This document shows, piece after piece, positions 43,242 to 52,254 of a stretch of 64,000 nucleotides of DNA. The position numbers and the translations under genes are program-made. The notes under the pieces were generated by a model. It was not told the origin of the DNA and searched no databases. It worked only from the letters and a program-made list of their open reading frames with translations. Origin of the DNA: Dyella_B sp035690825. GTDB taxonomy: Bacteria; Pseudomonadota; Gammaproteobacteria; Xanthomonadales; Rhodanobacteraceae. The stretch is taken from positions 124,001 through 188,000 of the forward strand of contig NZ_JBQCHP010000028.1 of the NCBI RefSeq assembly GCF_051954575.1. The letters are read 5' to 3'. How positions within the stretch are numbered: the first letter of the stretch is position 1; each line of letters begins with the position of its first letter.

Positions 43242-44817
43242 GGGCTGCCCCTGTACGCGCTCCATTGTCGAAGGATGCCGAAGACATTGCGCGTGACGTA
43301 GGGAGCTTAATGCCTTTGGAGGTCAAATAGATGTCTAGGGCCTCCGGCTTTCCCGCGCTGTCCGCCAATGCGACGTAGGTATCCGGACGGATCAGGTAAA
43401 GCGCATTGCGCGCAAGGCCTGCCGCTTCATGCTGTGGATGCCAATCGAAAACCTCCAGCGGCATGCTGTGCTGCGTGCACCACTCGCGCAACGCGTCGCT
43501 CGCATTGCCGTATACGTGCACCTGCCACGCCATGCTGTTGAGGCTCAAAAAATTATCGCTGCCGTTCACCGCGACCCACGGCAGGCGATCTCCGCCGTGC
43601 ACGTCGCCGGCCGCGCCTTCGCTCAACGGGCCGCCACGATAGCTCAAGGTGATCTGCGAGACGGTGCGGAACAGGAATTCGCGTGCGCTTTCGAAGTGCA
43701 GGATCGCCGGCATCAGCGTCGGCACCAGCCGTGTGCGTACCAGGTCGGCCACGCGGCCTTCGGCGGTGGCCAGGGTGAACACGCGATCGGTGGTGGCGAC
43801 CAGTCGCTGCGCAAAACCGATGCGTTCGGCTTCGTAGCTGTCGAGCAGGCGGTCGGGTGCGCGTCCATCGAGCACGGTGGCAAGTTTCCACGCCAGGTTG
43901 ATCGCATCGCCGATGCCGGTGTTCATGCCCTGGCCGCCGGCGGGACTATGGATGTGCGCCGCATCACCCAGCACGAACACCCGTCCGTTGCGGAAATGCC
44001 CGGTGACCCGGTGATGCACGCGGTAGGTGGAAAACCAATGCACCTGTTTCACGTCGACTTTCAGATGCGTGATGGCGCGTTCGCTCACGTCCTCGAAACG
44101 CAGCGTTTCGGCATGTTCCGCGCGTTCGTCGCGCACGGTGCCGATCAGGCGCGCGCGCCCTTCGCCGGCGAGCGGGAATACGGCGAGGAAATCCGCTTCG
44201 TCCAGGTCGATGTGCAGTTGCCCATCCAGCGATGGGCCGGACGCGGCCACGTCGGCCACATAGAACACCTGCTTGTAGGTGCCGCCCGGAAAACCGGTGC
44301 CGATGGTTTCGCGCACCAGCGAGCGTGCGCCGTCGCAGCCGGCAAGATACTGCGCTTGCCAATCGTGCTCGACGCCGTCGGCCCCACGCAGGCGTGCCAC
44401 CACATGATCGCCTTCGTCGGTGAAGCCCAGCAATTGGGTCTGCCGTTGCACCGACACGCCGAGTTTTTCGAGCCGTTCGATCAGCAATCGCTCGTGCTGG
44501 TCCTGCGGAAAAATATGCAGGAACGGAAACGGCGTGAGATCCGAACCGATCGATCTGAACTGCACCTGCGCCTTCTTTTCACCCTTCACCCACAGATTCA
44601 CCGCGGGCACCTTATGGCCGTATGTGACCACCGTGTCGGTCAGATCGAGCTGCCGGTAAAGCTCCAGCGTGCGCGCCTGTACCGCCAATGCGCGGGAGGT
44701 GGTGCCGGGTGCGGACGTCTTGTCGACGATATGGACGTTTACGCCTAGCTTGGCCAGCCACAACGCGAGCACCAGGCCGGTAGGACCTGCCCCAATGATC
44801 AGAACATCGCTGCGCAT
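43231..44817 (-). CDS. FAD-dependent aromatic monooxygenase (PheA/TfdB/MhpA type)
   Basis: The 528-residue flavoprotein has the FAD-binding GAGPTGLVLALWLAKLG at its N-terminus, the DG motif AGCDGARSLVRE, and the GDAAHIHSPAGGQGMNTG motif near residue 290. A C-terminal thioredoxin-like domain with DTYVALAD completes the layout. It resembles group A hydroxylases of phenols, anthracyclines or rifampicin (Rox-like), which hydroxylate an aromatic ring using NAD(P)H and O2. The substrate is unknown. GAGG is eight bases before the ATG at 44817. It is coupled to the downstream membrane protein gene and preceded by a broken response regulator. Confidence 0.87.
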   Translation of the reverse strand: MRSDVLIIGAGPTGLVLALWLAKLGVNVHIVDKTSAPGTTSRALAVQARTLELYRQLDLTDTVVTYGHKVPAVNLWVKGEKKAQVQFRSIGSDLTPFPFLHIFPQDQHERLLIERLEKLGVSVQRQTQLLGFTDEGDHVVARLRGADGVEHDWQAQYLAGCDGARSLVRETIGTGFPGGTYKQVFYVADVAASGPSLDGQLHIDLDEADFLAVFPLAGEGRARLIGTVRDERAEHAETLRFEDVSERAITHLKVDVKQVHWFSTYRVHHRVTGHFRNGRVFVLGDAAHIHSPAGGQGMNTGIGDAINLAWKLATVLDGRAPDRLLDSYEAERIGFAQRLVATTDRVFTLATAEGRVADLVRTRLVPTLMPAILHFESAREFLFRTVSQITLSYRGGPLSEGAAGDVHGGDRLPWVAVNGSDNFLSLNSMAWQVHVYGNASDALREWCTQHSMPLEVFDWHPQHEAAGLARNALYLIRPDTYVALADSAGKPEALDIYLTSKGIKLPTSRAMSSASFDNGARTGAAHES

Positions 44818-44846
44818 GGGAATACCTCGCGGGATCGTCCGTGTCG

Positions 44847-45433
44847 TCACTCTATTTCAAGCTTGTAGCCTACTCCATAGATCGAGCGAATCGGATCCTG
44901 CCTTGTCGCGGCCTGTTCCAGTTTGCGATGCGGGTTCCGGACGTGGCTGTCGAGGTACGGCCGGTGACACACAGTGGTCCAGATCGAGATAATCCAGTAG
45001 TTGATCGCGCGAGAACATGTGCCCCGCATTGGCCGCCAGCGCTTTCAGCAGGCGAAATTCCACCGGCGTCAGCTCCAGTTGCACGCCATGGGAACACTGT
45101 GCGTAGCTCTGTAGATACGCAGAGCGGCGTGACTGCTTTGTCCGGTGTTACCGCGCGCGCAGAAGGATGGCCTTGACGCGCGCCATCACTTCGCGCGGAC
45201 TGAAGGGCCTGCAGATGTCACCCTCTGCGCGTGGTCCAGGCCCAGCAGGCGATCGATCTCTTCCACGCGCGCGGTAAGCTGATGATCGGCACGCTACTGA
45301 AGCTGTGCAGTTCGCGGCAGATGTCCAGGCCATCGCATCCGGAAGCATCAGGTGGGCTGGCCGGGCTTGACCGCGGGAACCGCTTCGCGGCTGCGGCCCT
45401 GGATGCGCCCTTGGCCAACGTCAATGCGTCCAC
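44847..45433 (-). pseudogene. Broken OmpR-type response regulator (BaeR-like)
   Basis: Fragments in different minus-strand frames reconstruct a response regulator. The receiver pieces are GCDGLDICREL with SVPIISL (about 45250-45340), then a KPFSPRE-like piece (CRPFSPREVMARVKAILLRAR, 45148-45215). The winged-helix pieces are MQLELTPVEFRLLKALAANA with FSRDQLLDYL (about 44990-45084) and DPIRSIYGVGYKLEIE at 44847-44895. At least three frameshifts separate them. The fragment order matches BaeR-type proteins. No cognate histidine kinase survives nearby. Confidence 0.75.
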
Positions 45434-45445
45434 CTTGCGCTACAT

Positions 45446-45769
45446 CTAAGGTCCAATGCTAACGCGAGCGCGTCCGCCCAGGCTGTTCGGGCGATCTACC
45501 GTGTGATGGATATTCCACAAAGGCCATGACGCATTGGCTATGCGGATCTGGCGAACCTCACGCGCCTTCCGCCGCTGGACCAGGAAGTCGCCGAGCAGGT
45601 ACAGGACGCGGTTGTTGTCGACGGTTACTTGCTGCCTTGCGTCGGTCGTCGGTACGTTGTTCGAGGGCACGAAACTGCCGTGACCACGGCAAGCAGCGCG
45701 TTGCCATGGCGTGCTTTTTTTGAGCTGTCTCACATATCGAAAGCGGGACAGGTAGCCTGCGTAGATCAA
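45446..45769 (-). pseudogene. Probable remnant of a TonB-dependent receptor C-terminus
   Basis: A frame of 107 codons ends DRPNSLGGRARVSIGP after VTVDNNRVLYLLGDFLVQRR and VRQIRIANAS. The strand-like pattern, the IAN position and the final R-x-R-V-S-I-G strand recall the last beta-strands of TonB-dependent siderophore receptors, with damage. I cannot find the rest of the receptor. The assignment is tentative. The remaining bases up to 45850 are AT-rich and hold the likely promoter of the Nudix gene. Confidence 0.35.
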
Positions 45770-45881
45770 AACTTTGTTTTCATCCGGTTTTTATATCGGC
45801 CTACTTAGATTTGCTTTCAACCGCATGGGCGGCAAGCACTTGTGATCTTTGTCGTACAAGGAAGGCAAGCAGGGATCGAAG

Positions 45882-46445
45882 ATGAATATCTTTTCTTGGG
45901 AAATGATTAAGTCGGAGTACGTGCTGCGCGAAACAGATATGGTGGTTCGCAAGGATCTGCTCAGGGTCAGCGGCGGCTCTGCGGGACACTCGGCATGCGT
46001 GCTGGAATATCCTGACTGGGTAAGTGCGTTTGCGCTCACTGAAAACAGCGATGTCATCTTTGTTCGCCAATACCGACACGGTTTGCACAAGGAAACTCTG
46101 GAGATACCAGGGGGTTGGAAGAAGCCGGAGGACAAGGATGTCGAAGCGGCGATAAGTCGCGAGCTGTGCGAGGAAACAGGATATACGTTTGAAAGATTTT
46201 CATTACTGGCTTGCATTTCGCCCAACCCGGCAACCCATTCGAATCAGCTGCACTGCTTTCTGGCCACCGGCGGTCGGCGCTCAGCTGCCCCGAAGTTTGA
46301 CGAAGACGAAAGGATAGAGATTGTGCTGTTATCACTTGGGCAAGTGAAATCCCTGCTCGCTTCTGGAAGTCTTCTGAATAATGGACACCTCACCTGTGTG
46401 TTCCATGCGCTGATGAAGCTTGGAATGATTGGCTGGACTCGATAG
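45882..46445 (+). CDS. Nudix hydrolase
   Basis: A product of about 187 residues with an N-terminal beta region (VLRETDMVVRKDLLRVSGG, VIFVRQYRHG) and a Nudix helix: EIPGGWKKPEDKDVEAAISR then ELCEETGY. The REL-x-EE-x-G-Y metal site is intact, but the loop between the GG and REL is two residues longer than the consensus (G-x5-E-x7-REU). The layout is closest to ADP-ribose/NDP-sugar pyrophosphatases. The start at 45882 has GGGATCGAAG upstream; 45849 is an alternative. The composition is AT-richer than most neighbours, suggesting transfer. It is followed 34 bases later by idi, another Nudix-fold enzyme, so they are probably co-transcribed. Confidence 0.82.
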   Translation: MNIFSWEMIKSEYVLRETDMVVRKDLLRVSGGSAGHSACVLEYPDWVSAFALTENSDVIFVRQYRHGLHKETLEIPGGWKKPEDKDVEAAISRELCEETGYTFERFSLLACISPNPATHSNQLHCFLATGGRRSAAPKFDEDERIEIVLLSLGQVKSLLASGSLLNNGHLTCVFHALMKLGMIGWTR

Positions 46446-46479
46446 GGCGGATCGATGATTCGCGACGAACGGAGGCGAC

Positions 46480-47004
46480 ATGTCGGAGATCAAAGTCATT
46501 TTAGTGGATCAGCAAGACAGACCTACCGGCACCATGGAAAAGCTCAAGGCGCATGAGCAAGGACTGCTGCACCGAGCCATTTCAGTCTACGTGTTCAACT
46601 CGCGCAACGAGTTGCTGTTGCAGCGACGAGCCGCGAGCAAGTACCACTGCGGTGGCTTATGGACCAACACTTGCTGCGGTCACCCTTTGCCGGGCGAGCA
46701 AGCCCGTGAAGCTGCGCAGCGGCGATTGAACGAGGAAATGGGGCTCAGCTGCCCATTGCGAAAAAGCCTTGAATTCAGCTATCGCGCCGATTTGCCCGGT
46801 GGCTTGATAGAGAACGAATATGGCCACATTTTCTTTGGGCGTACAGATGATTTTCCGAGGCTTAATTCGGACGAAGCCGATGGTTACGCTTATCTTTCCC
46901 TGGATGTGATCCAGCAGCGCATCGCACAGGCGCCAGCATCTTTTACGCCATGGTTTCAGCTCGTTCTTCCATCCGTGATGGCGCAGCTTGTCATGCATGA
47001 TTGA
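46480..47004 (+). CDS. idi: Isopentenyl-diphosphate delta-isomerase, type 1
   Basis: Idi interconverts isopentenyl and dimethylallyl diphosphate. The 174-residue protein has the catalytic Cys in TNTCCGHP (about residue 65), the catalytic Glu in LIENEYGHIF (about 110), the early metal His in LLHRAISVYVF, and RLNEEMGL. Type 1 is a Nudix-fold enzyme. The MEP pathway makes both isomers, so Idi is dispensable and often carried with carotenoid, gibberellin or other terpenoid clusters; no such gene is present here. Composition is AT-richer than the flanks. GGAGGCGAC precedes the ATG. The pair with the Nudix hydrolase sits in a decayed neighbourhood. Confidence 0.93.
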   Translation: MSEIKVILVDQQDRPTGTMEKLKAHEQGLLHRAISVYVFNSRNELLLQRRAASKYHCGGLWTNTCCGHPLPGEQAREAAQRRLNEEMGLSCPLRKSLEFSYRADLPGGLIENEYGHIFFGRTDDFPRLNSDEADGYAYLSLDVIQQRIAQAPASFTPWFQLVLPSVMAQLVMHD

Positions 47005-47042
47005 TCCGACATCTTCTACAAGCATTCACCGGAGCGTCACTT

Positions 47043-47390
47043 TCAGAACAATGGCCGCTGAGACGGCGGCTTTCTGCATCTGCCAAGCTGCTGCTCCTTC
47101 ACCGTATGCTTGTTGAACACGTTGGACACCGTAGCGCGCAGGGTCAAGCCTTTCTGCAGTGCGGACGGTAGGCGCCGCTCGGATCCAACTGCCACAACGT
47201 CGACGGGGTGTGCGCCGAACTGCGTGTGGCATAGTGTCCACACCGTCGATATGGCAACACAGAGCGTGGAAGCCACTACCGCGCCGCTGTTCAAGGCAGG
47301 GCTTGGCGAAGTGGTGGAATAGTCCAAGCCGTAAAGCGCATTGGCATACTTGGCGATCGGGCGGAAATCGCAGTCATCGTCCAGGCTGGT
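47043..47390 (-). pseudogene. Remnant of an outer membrane TonB-dependent receptor
   Basis: A minus-strand frame contains ALQKGLTLRATVSNVFNKH near its end, a typical penultimate strand of TonB-dependent receptors (L-x-L-x-x-N-V-F-N/D-K). Upstream are DFRPIAKYANALYGLDYST and VWTLCHTQFG, which look like altered barrel strands. No full receptor is present and the end (LGRCRKPPSQRPLF) looks damaged. It lies just downstream of the GH92 gene on the same strand, which suggests a lost glycan or siderophore receptor. Confidence 0.5.
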
Positions 47391-47397
47391 TTCGCAA

Positions 47398-47435
47398 GTT
47401 GGGTTACCCCGGACTTGAGCAGGGAGTAACCCAAC
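47398..47435. repeat. TTGGGTTACC-type palindrome
   Basis: GTTGGGTTACCCCGG and the mirrored GGAGTAACCCAAC form a hairpin 17 bases after the GH92 stop. It is a relative of 29145-29190 and a probable terminator. Confidence 0.75.
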
Positions 47436-47451
47436 GACTACCGTCCTGCCC

Positions 47452-49899
47452 TTATAACGCAATCACATCGCTCGCCGCCTTGCCGAACGCCGGCGGCCGA
47501 TCTTCCAGCTTCGCGCCGAACTGCATGTTGGGCGCATCCGCCATATGGAATTCCAGCACGCCACCGGCGACCAGCTCTGCGTGGCTGATCCAGCTTTTCG
47601 TCCACGGCGCGCCGTTCCACGTCACCGACTTGATGTACGGTCGCTTCGGACCGTTGTCGAAGGTGCGGATCACCAGCTTGCGATTGCCGGGCAGTGCGAT
47701 TTCCGCGTGATCCAGCACGGGACTGCCGAACACATAGTTGGTGCTGACCGGATCCACCGCATACAGGCCCAGCGCGCTCATCACGTACCACGCGCTCATC
47801 TGGCCGCAGTCTTCATTGCCGGCCAGGCCGTCGGGTTCCGGCGGATACATCGTTTCCAGCAACATGCGCACGCGTGCCTGCGTCTTGTAATGCGCGCCGG
47901 TATACGCGTAGAGAAACGCCACGTGATGGCTCGGCTCGTTGCCGTGCGCGTACTGGCCCACCATGCCGGCGATATCCGGCGGCGCGTCGGGAGGCAGCTT
48001 GGGGCTGGTGGTGAACAGCTCGTCCAGCTTGCGTTCGAAGGCTTCCGGACTGCCGAACAAACCCATGTACGCGTAGAGGTCGTGCTGGTTGAGGAAGGTG
48101 GCCTGCCATGCGTTGGATTCGGTGAAATCGCGCCACTGTTGCGAATGGCCCATGCCGCGCGGATCGAATGGCTCCAGCCATTGTCCGTTCTCGCCGCGCG
48201 GACGGATAAAGCTCAGCTTGGTGTCGAACACGTTGCGATAATTGCGCGAGCGATGGCGCAATGCCTCGGCGAGGTCCCCTTCGCCCGCGGCATCGGCCAG
48301 GTGCGACACGGCCCAGTCGTCATAGGCGTATTCCAGTGTCTTGCTGGTCGCCTCCGGTTCCTTGTCGCTGGGGATATAGCCGAGCTTGCGGTAGTAGGTG
48401 AGGCCGCGGTAATCGTCGTCCATCGCACGCTTGCGATAGATCGGCCACGCGCGCGCGTAGTCGATGCCGGTGAAGCCCTTGGCATGTGCTTCGGCCAGCA
48501 CCACCGCGGAGTGGTAGCCGATCATGCAACCGGTCTCCACGCCCTGCAGCGGCCACACCGGCGGGCCGTCCGGACTTTCCGCCGCCATGCGCACCAGTCC
48601 GTTGACCAGGTCGGGCACGCGATCGGGTTGATACAGGGTCAGCAGCGGATGCAGCGCGCGATAGGTGTCCCACAGCGAATAGGTGCTGTAGTTGTTCTGT
48701 CCTTGCGGCAAGTGATGGATGGCCAGGTCCATGCCGCGATAACGGCCATCGACGTCGCTGAATAGGGTAGGCGCGAGCATGGTGTGGTACAGCGAACTGT
48801 AGAACACGCGCAGCGTGCGCTCGGATGATGACTCCACGCGGATACGGCTCAGCTCGCGCTCCCACGTTTCTGCCGCGGCCTGCTGGACGGCGTTGAAATC
48901 CCAACCCGGAATTTCCGTATCGAGATTGCGCAGCGCACCGTCGATATCGACCGCAGAGATGCCCACCTTTATCAGCAGCGGCTCCTTGGCGATGTCGTCG
49001 ATATGCAGCGCAGCCTTCAGATGCGTGCCCTTGAGCTCGCTGCTGCCGCTGGGCGCCGCAACATCTTCGGAATACAGCGTCGCCTTCGAAAACGGCCGCG
49101 ATACTTTCAGCGCGAAATACAGATAACGCCCCTGCGCCCATTCATACGCACGCCGGCCACCGACCAGCGTATCGTTGCCGACCAGGCGCAGCTCCACATC
49201 GCTGAGCTTCAACGGATCTTTGCCGAAGTGATAGCCATGCGCGAAATCGATCAGCAGATGCCCGCTGCCGGCGTTCTTGAAGGTGTAACGATGGATGCCC
49301 GCGCGCAGCGTGGTCGTCAGCTCGGCGAGAATGTCATGGTCGATCAAATGCACGCTGTAATAACCGGGCCGTGCGTGCTCAGCGCTAAAGCGCGAACGGT
49401 AGCCGCGGCCGGGATGCGCCTTGCTGTGTTCGGTAAGCGGCGGCTCCGACGGGGTTACACCATCGAAACGCGAACGATAGTTCACGTTCGGCAAGCCGCG
49501 ATCGCCCGGCTGCAGCAGCACTTCACCCTGCGCCGGCATCACCAGTACGTCCAGCATGTCCGATGCGCCGGTGCCGCTCAGGTGCGTGTGCGAAAAGCCC
49601 ATGATCGAGCCGTCGTGCTGGTGATAACCCGAACACGCATCCCAGCCGGTGTCGTTGGTATCGGGGCTCAGCTGCATCATGCCGAACGGCAGCGTCGCGC
49701 CCGGGTACGTATGCCCATGCCCGCCGGTGCCGACGAACACATCCACATATTTCGATACGCCCCCCGCCTTTGCCGCCACGCTACCGCCGGCCTTGGAAGC
49801 CGCACCCGCGCTGCCGGCGACCCGCGCCAACGCCGGCAACGGCCCACCCAGCGCAGCCACCGTCCCCAAGCCCTGCAAGAACCTTCGACGTGACACCAT
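47452..49899 (-). CDS. GH92 family alpha-mannosidase, Tat-exported
   Basis: An exo-acting, calcium-dependent alpha-1,2 (or 1,3/1,4/1,6)-mannosidase of 815 residues. The leader has a twin-arginine motif (SRRRFLQG). Mature GH92 signatures follow: YVDVFVGTGGHGHTYPGA, GYHQHDGSIMGFSHTHLSG, SLWDTYRALHPLLTLYQPDR, and GNEDCGQMSAWYVMSALGLY with the catalytic-site Glu and Asp region. The start at 49899 follows GGGGAG; the frame upstream to 49941 lacks homology. Family members trim mannose from high-mannose N-glycans or fungal mannan in the periplasm. GH125 and GH2 mannosidase genes lie 5-9 kb upstream on the same strand, with a signalling cascade between. Confidence 0.93.
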   Translation of the reverse strand: MVSRRRFLQGLGTVAALGGPLPALARVAGSAGAASKAGGSVAAKAGGVSKYVDVFVGTGGHGHTYPGATLPFGMMQLSPDTNDTGWDACSGYHQHDGSIMGFSHTHLSGTGASDMLDVLVMPAQGEVLLQPGDRGLPNVNYRSRFDGVTPSEPPLTEHSKAHPGRGYRSRFSAEHARPGYYSVHLIDHDILAELTTTLRAGIHRYTFKNAGSGHLLIDFAHGYHFGKDPLKLSDVELRLVGNDTLVGGRRAYEWAQGRYLYFALKVSRPFSKATLYSEDVAAPSGSSELKGTHLKAALHIDDIAKEPLLIKVGISAVDIDGALRNLDTEIPGWDFNAVQQAAAETWERELSRIRVESSSERTLRVFYSSLYHTMLAPTLFSDVDGRYRGMDLAIHHLPQGQNNYSTYSLWDTYRALHPLLTLYQPDRVPDLVNGLVRMAAESPDGPPVWPLQGVETGCMIGYHSAVVLAEAHAKGFTGIDYARAWPIYRKRAMDDDYRGLTYYRKLGYIPSDKEPEATSKTLEYAYDDWAVSHLADAAGEGDLAEALRHRSRNYRNVFDTKLSFIRPRGENGQWLEPFDPRGMGHSQQWRDFTESNAWQATFLNQHDLYAYMGLFGSPEAFERKLDELFTTSPKLPPDAPPDIAGMVGQYAHGNEPSHHVAFLYAYTGAHYKTQARVRMLLETMYPPEPDGLAGNEDCGQMSAWYVMSALGLYAVDPVSTNYVFGSPVLDHAEIALPGNRKLVIRTFDNGPKRPYIKSVTWNGAPWTKSWISHAELVAGGVLEFHMADAPNMQFGAKLEDRPPAFGKAASDVIAL

Positions 49900-50197
49900 G
49901 ACGCTACTCCCCGGATTTTCTCGTTGTCGTATGAAAAGCACAGGCGCCGGCGAAAACTTGCGGGAAATCCATCGCGAGCGCGCATCTCACCTAAGTCCAG
50001 CCGGCAACCCCGGGGCCACCGGCCGTTTCCCGACTGTAAACGAAAAATTTGCCTCGATCCAAATTTTGCTTGGACGGCGATGCGGCGGACGATTCGTAGG
50101 CGTTCTTCCTGTCGCTTTATGCTGCGATGCAGCTTTCTGCAGGCCGGGAGGGAATGGTTTTCGCGCCATCGAGTTAGCTGGGGACGATCACGCCGCC
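49900..50197. other. Intergenic region upstream of the GH92 gene
   Basis: About 300 bases with no gene I can support. The AT-rich stretch around 50035-50070 may hold the GH92 promoter (minus strand). No clear terminator is visible for the phosphodiesterase gene. Confidence 0.4.
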
Positions 50198-51868
50198 TCA
50201 GCGCATATGCCGCAAAAACTCCGCCTCCGGCCGCGGCTGCCCAAGCAGGTAGCCCTGCACGAACGGGCAACCCAATTCCCGCAGCACGGCCAGCTCGTCG
50301 TCGTGCTCGACGCCTTCCACGATCACCGTCAGCCCAAGCGAATGGGCCATGCTCACCATCGATTCGAGCAGGCGGCGCATTTGCGGATTGATGCCGATGC
50401 CGGTGACGAAGCTGCGGTCGATTTTCATGGTGTCGCAAGGCAGCAGGCTGACGTGGCTCAGCGATGAGAAGCCAGTGCCGAAGTCGTCCAGCGCCACGTG
50501 CACGCCGAGCGCGCGCAGGGATTGCAGGGCGCTTACGCACGAAGGCATATCCGCCACGTACAGGCGCTCGGTAAGCTCCACCGCCAGATGTCTGCGTACC
50601 GTGTCGGAAAGATCGCCGCCAAGAATTTCCAGCACCCGGCCCGATGCCAGGCTGCGTGCGGTGATGTTGACGTGCAGGCGGAAGTAAGGCGGCAGGTTTC
50701 CGTTCCATGTCACCAGACTATGGATGGCTTGCTCCATCACCCATGCGTCGATGCGGCTCATCAACGGCGTGTGCTCGATCGCATCGAGAAACTGGCCCGG
50801 CGCGAGCACGCCGCGTTCGGGATGGTTCCAACGCAGCAGGGCCTCGGCGCCGACCGGACGCGGATCGCCGTGGACCGCGAAAATCGGCTGGAAGTAGAGC
50901 ACCAGCTCGTCGCGCTCAAGGCCTTCTTCCAGTTGCTGATGAATGGCCAGGGCCGTGCGCGTGCGCGTGCGCAGCGTGGGATCGGCGAGCACCACGCGCT
51001 CTTCGTCCAGCGGATCGATGCGCGCCGCTTCGTTCATGGCCAGGCGCAGTAGTTCCACCGCCTCGATCGGAGCGCTCTGGGCGGACCAGATCGCGATGCT
51101 GGCGGTCAGTGCGTGCACCGAACTGAGCGCCGGCGATGAAACCTGCGGCGTCATGCCAAGCGCGGCCTGCACGTCCAGCACCAGTTGCTGGTCGGCCTGG
51201 GTATCGGGCACCAGCCAGCCCAGCATGTCTTCGGCGACGCGCGCGACGGTATCCACCTGGCTCCAGCGCGCGGTGATGTGCGCGGCGAGCGTCCGCAGGA
51301 ACCCCGCGGCCTGGCTTTCGTCGGTGCCGAGCGCGAGGTTGGCGTGGTTGTTACAGGCCACCGCCACCAGCGCCAGCGGCCGGCCGGTGACCATCATGCG
51401 TTCCGTGCGTTCGACCAGCGCAGCACGATTGGGCAGGCCGGTCTGTGCATCGAAATGGGACAGGAAGGCATTCTCGACGGCGCGCAGGCGACGGCGCTCC
51501 AGCACCGCCGCGATACGCGCACGCAGCAAAGGCATCACGACTGGCTTGGCCAGGTAGTCTTCCGCGCCCATCTCGATGCATTGCGCGGCGGCGTCCATGG
51601 TGTCATGGGCGGAAATCATGAGCACGGAGATATCGCGCAGCTGCGCATTCGCGCGCATCGTGCGCAACACGCTGATGCCGTCGGTGCCGGGCATCATCAC
51701 ATCCAGCAGCATGATGTCGGGCGGCTGGCGCAAGGCTTCGGCCAACCCGGCTTCGCCATCGCGCGCCTCGGCGACGTGTTGAAACCCCAATTGCTTGAGC
51801 CGCTTGCGCAGCATGAAGCGGCTGCTTTCGTCATCGTCCACGATGAGAACGCGCGCATCCGGGCTCAC
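50198..51868 (-). CDS. Receiver-GGDEF(degenerate)-EAL c-di-GMP phosphodiesterase
   Basis: The 556-residue protein has a receiver (VLIVDDDESSRFMLRK, acceptor Asp in IMLLDVMMPGTDG). The GGDEF-like middle domain opens with FDAQTGLPNRAAL, but RVAEDMLGWLVP replaces GGDEF, so it should not make c-di-GMP. The EAL domain keeps every metal and catalytic residue: EALLRWNHP, HVNITARSL, AVELTERL, ALDDFGTG, MKIDRSF, EGVEH and GYLLGQP. It should degrade c-di-GMP under phosphorylation control. The start is a GTG at 51868 with GGAGGA nine bases upstream; GTGA overlaps the previous stop. Third gene of the kinase cascade, transcribed toward the GH92 gene. Confidence 0.9.
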   Translation of the reverse strand: MSPDARVLIVDDDESSRFMLRKRLKQLGFQHVAEARDGEAGLAEALRQPPDIMLLDVMMPGTDGISVLRTMRANAQLRDISVLMISAHDTMDAAAQCIEMGAEDYLAKPVVMPLLRARIAAVLERRRLRAVENAFLSHFDAQTGLPNRAALVERTERMMVTGRPLALVAVACNNHANLALGTDESQAAGFLRTLAAHITARWSQVDTVARVAEDMLGWLVPDTQADQQLVLDVQAALGMTPQVSSPALSSVHALTASIAIWSAQSAPIEAVELLRLAMNEAARIDPLDEERVVLADPTLRTRTRTALAIHQQLEEGLERDELVLYFQPIFAVHGDPRPVGAEALLRWNHPERGVLAPGQFLDAIEHTPLMSRIDAWVMEQAIHSLVTWNGNLPPYFRLHVNITARSLASGRVLEILGGDLSDTVRRHLAVELTERLYVADMPSCVSALQSLRALGVHVALDDFGTGFSSLSHVSLLPCDTMKIDRSFVTGIGINPQMRRLLESMVSMAHSLGLTVIVEGVEHDDELAVLRELGCPFVQGYLLGQPRPEAEFLRHMR

Positions 51869-52254
51869 GACGGGTTGTCCTCCAGGCTGTCGTGCCTGAT
51901 CACGCGATCGAGGGTATCGAGCAAGGTCGGAAAATCGATCGGCTTGGGCACGAACGCATTGGCGCCCGCCTGCATGGCACCGAGTATGTCGTCCTCCATC
52001 ACGTGCGCGGACAGCACGATCACCGGTACATCGCTGGTCAACGGATTGGCGCGCAGCTTCTGCAGCACATCCAGGCCGTTCATGCCGGGCAGGTTGATAT
52101 CCAGCAGCACCGCGTCCGGACGTTTCCATACCGCATCGATAAGCGCCTTCTCGCCGTCCTCGACGTGGCGCATTTCGATGCCATGGCGCTGCAGGCGGCG
52201 TCGGAGCATGTAGGCGTTGTCTTCTTCGTCCTCGACGTAGAGCACGATGGTCAT
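51865..52254 (-). CDS. Single-domain response regulator
   Basis: A 129-residue CheY-like receiver: VLYVEDEEDNAYMLRRR, phospho-acceptor Asp in AVLLDINLPGMNG (about 54), switch Ser in VIVLSAH and Lys in FVPKPID. It has no output domain and so should shuttle phosphate or compete for it. It resembles DivK-like receivers. Its ATG overlaps the kinase stop (ATGA) and its TGA overlaps the GTG of the phosphodiesterase (GTGA), giving a strictly coupled trio. Confidence 0.9.
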   Translation of the reverse strand: MTIVLYVEDEEDNAYMLRRRLQRHGIEMRHVEDGEKALIDAVWKRPDAVLLDINLPGMNGLDVLQKLRANPLTSDVPVIVLSAHVMEDDILGAMQAGANAFVPKPIDFPTLLDTLDRVIRHDSLEDNPS

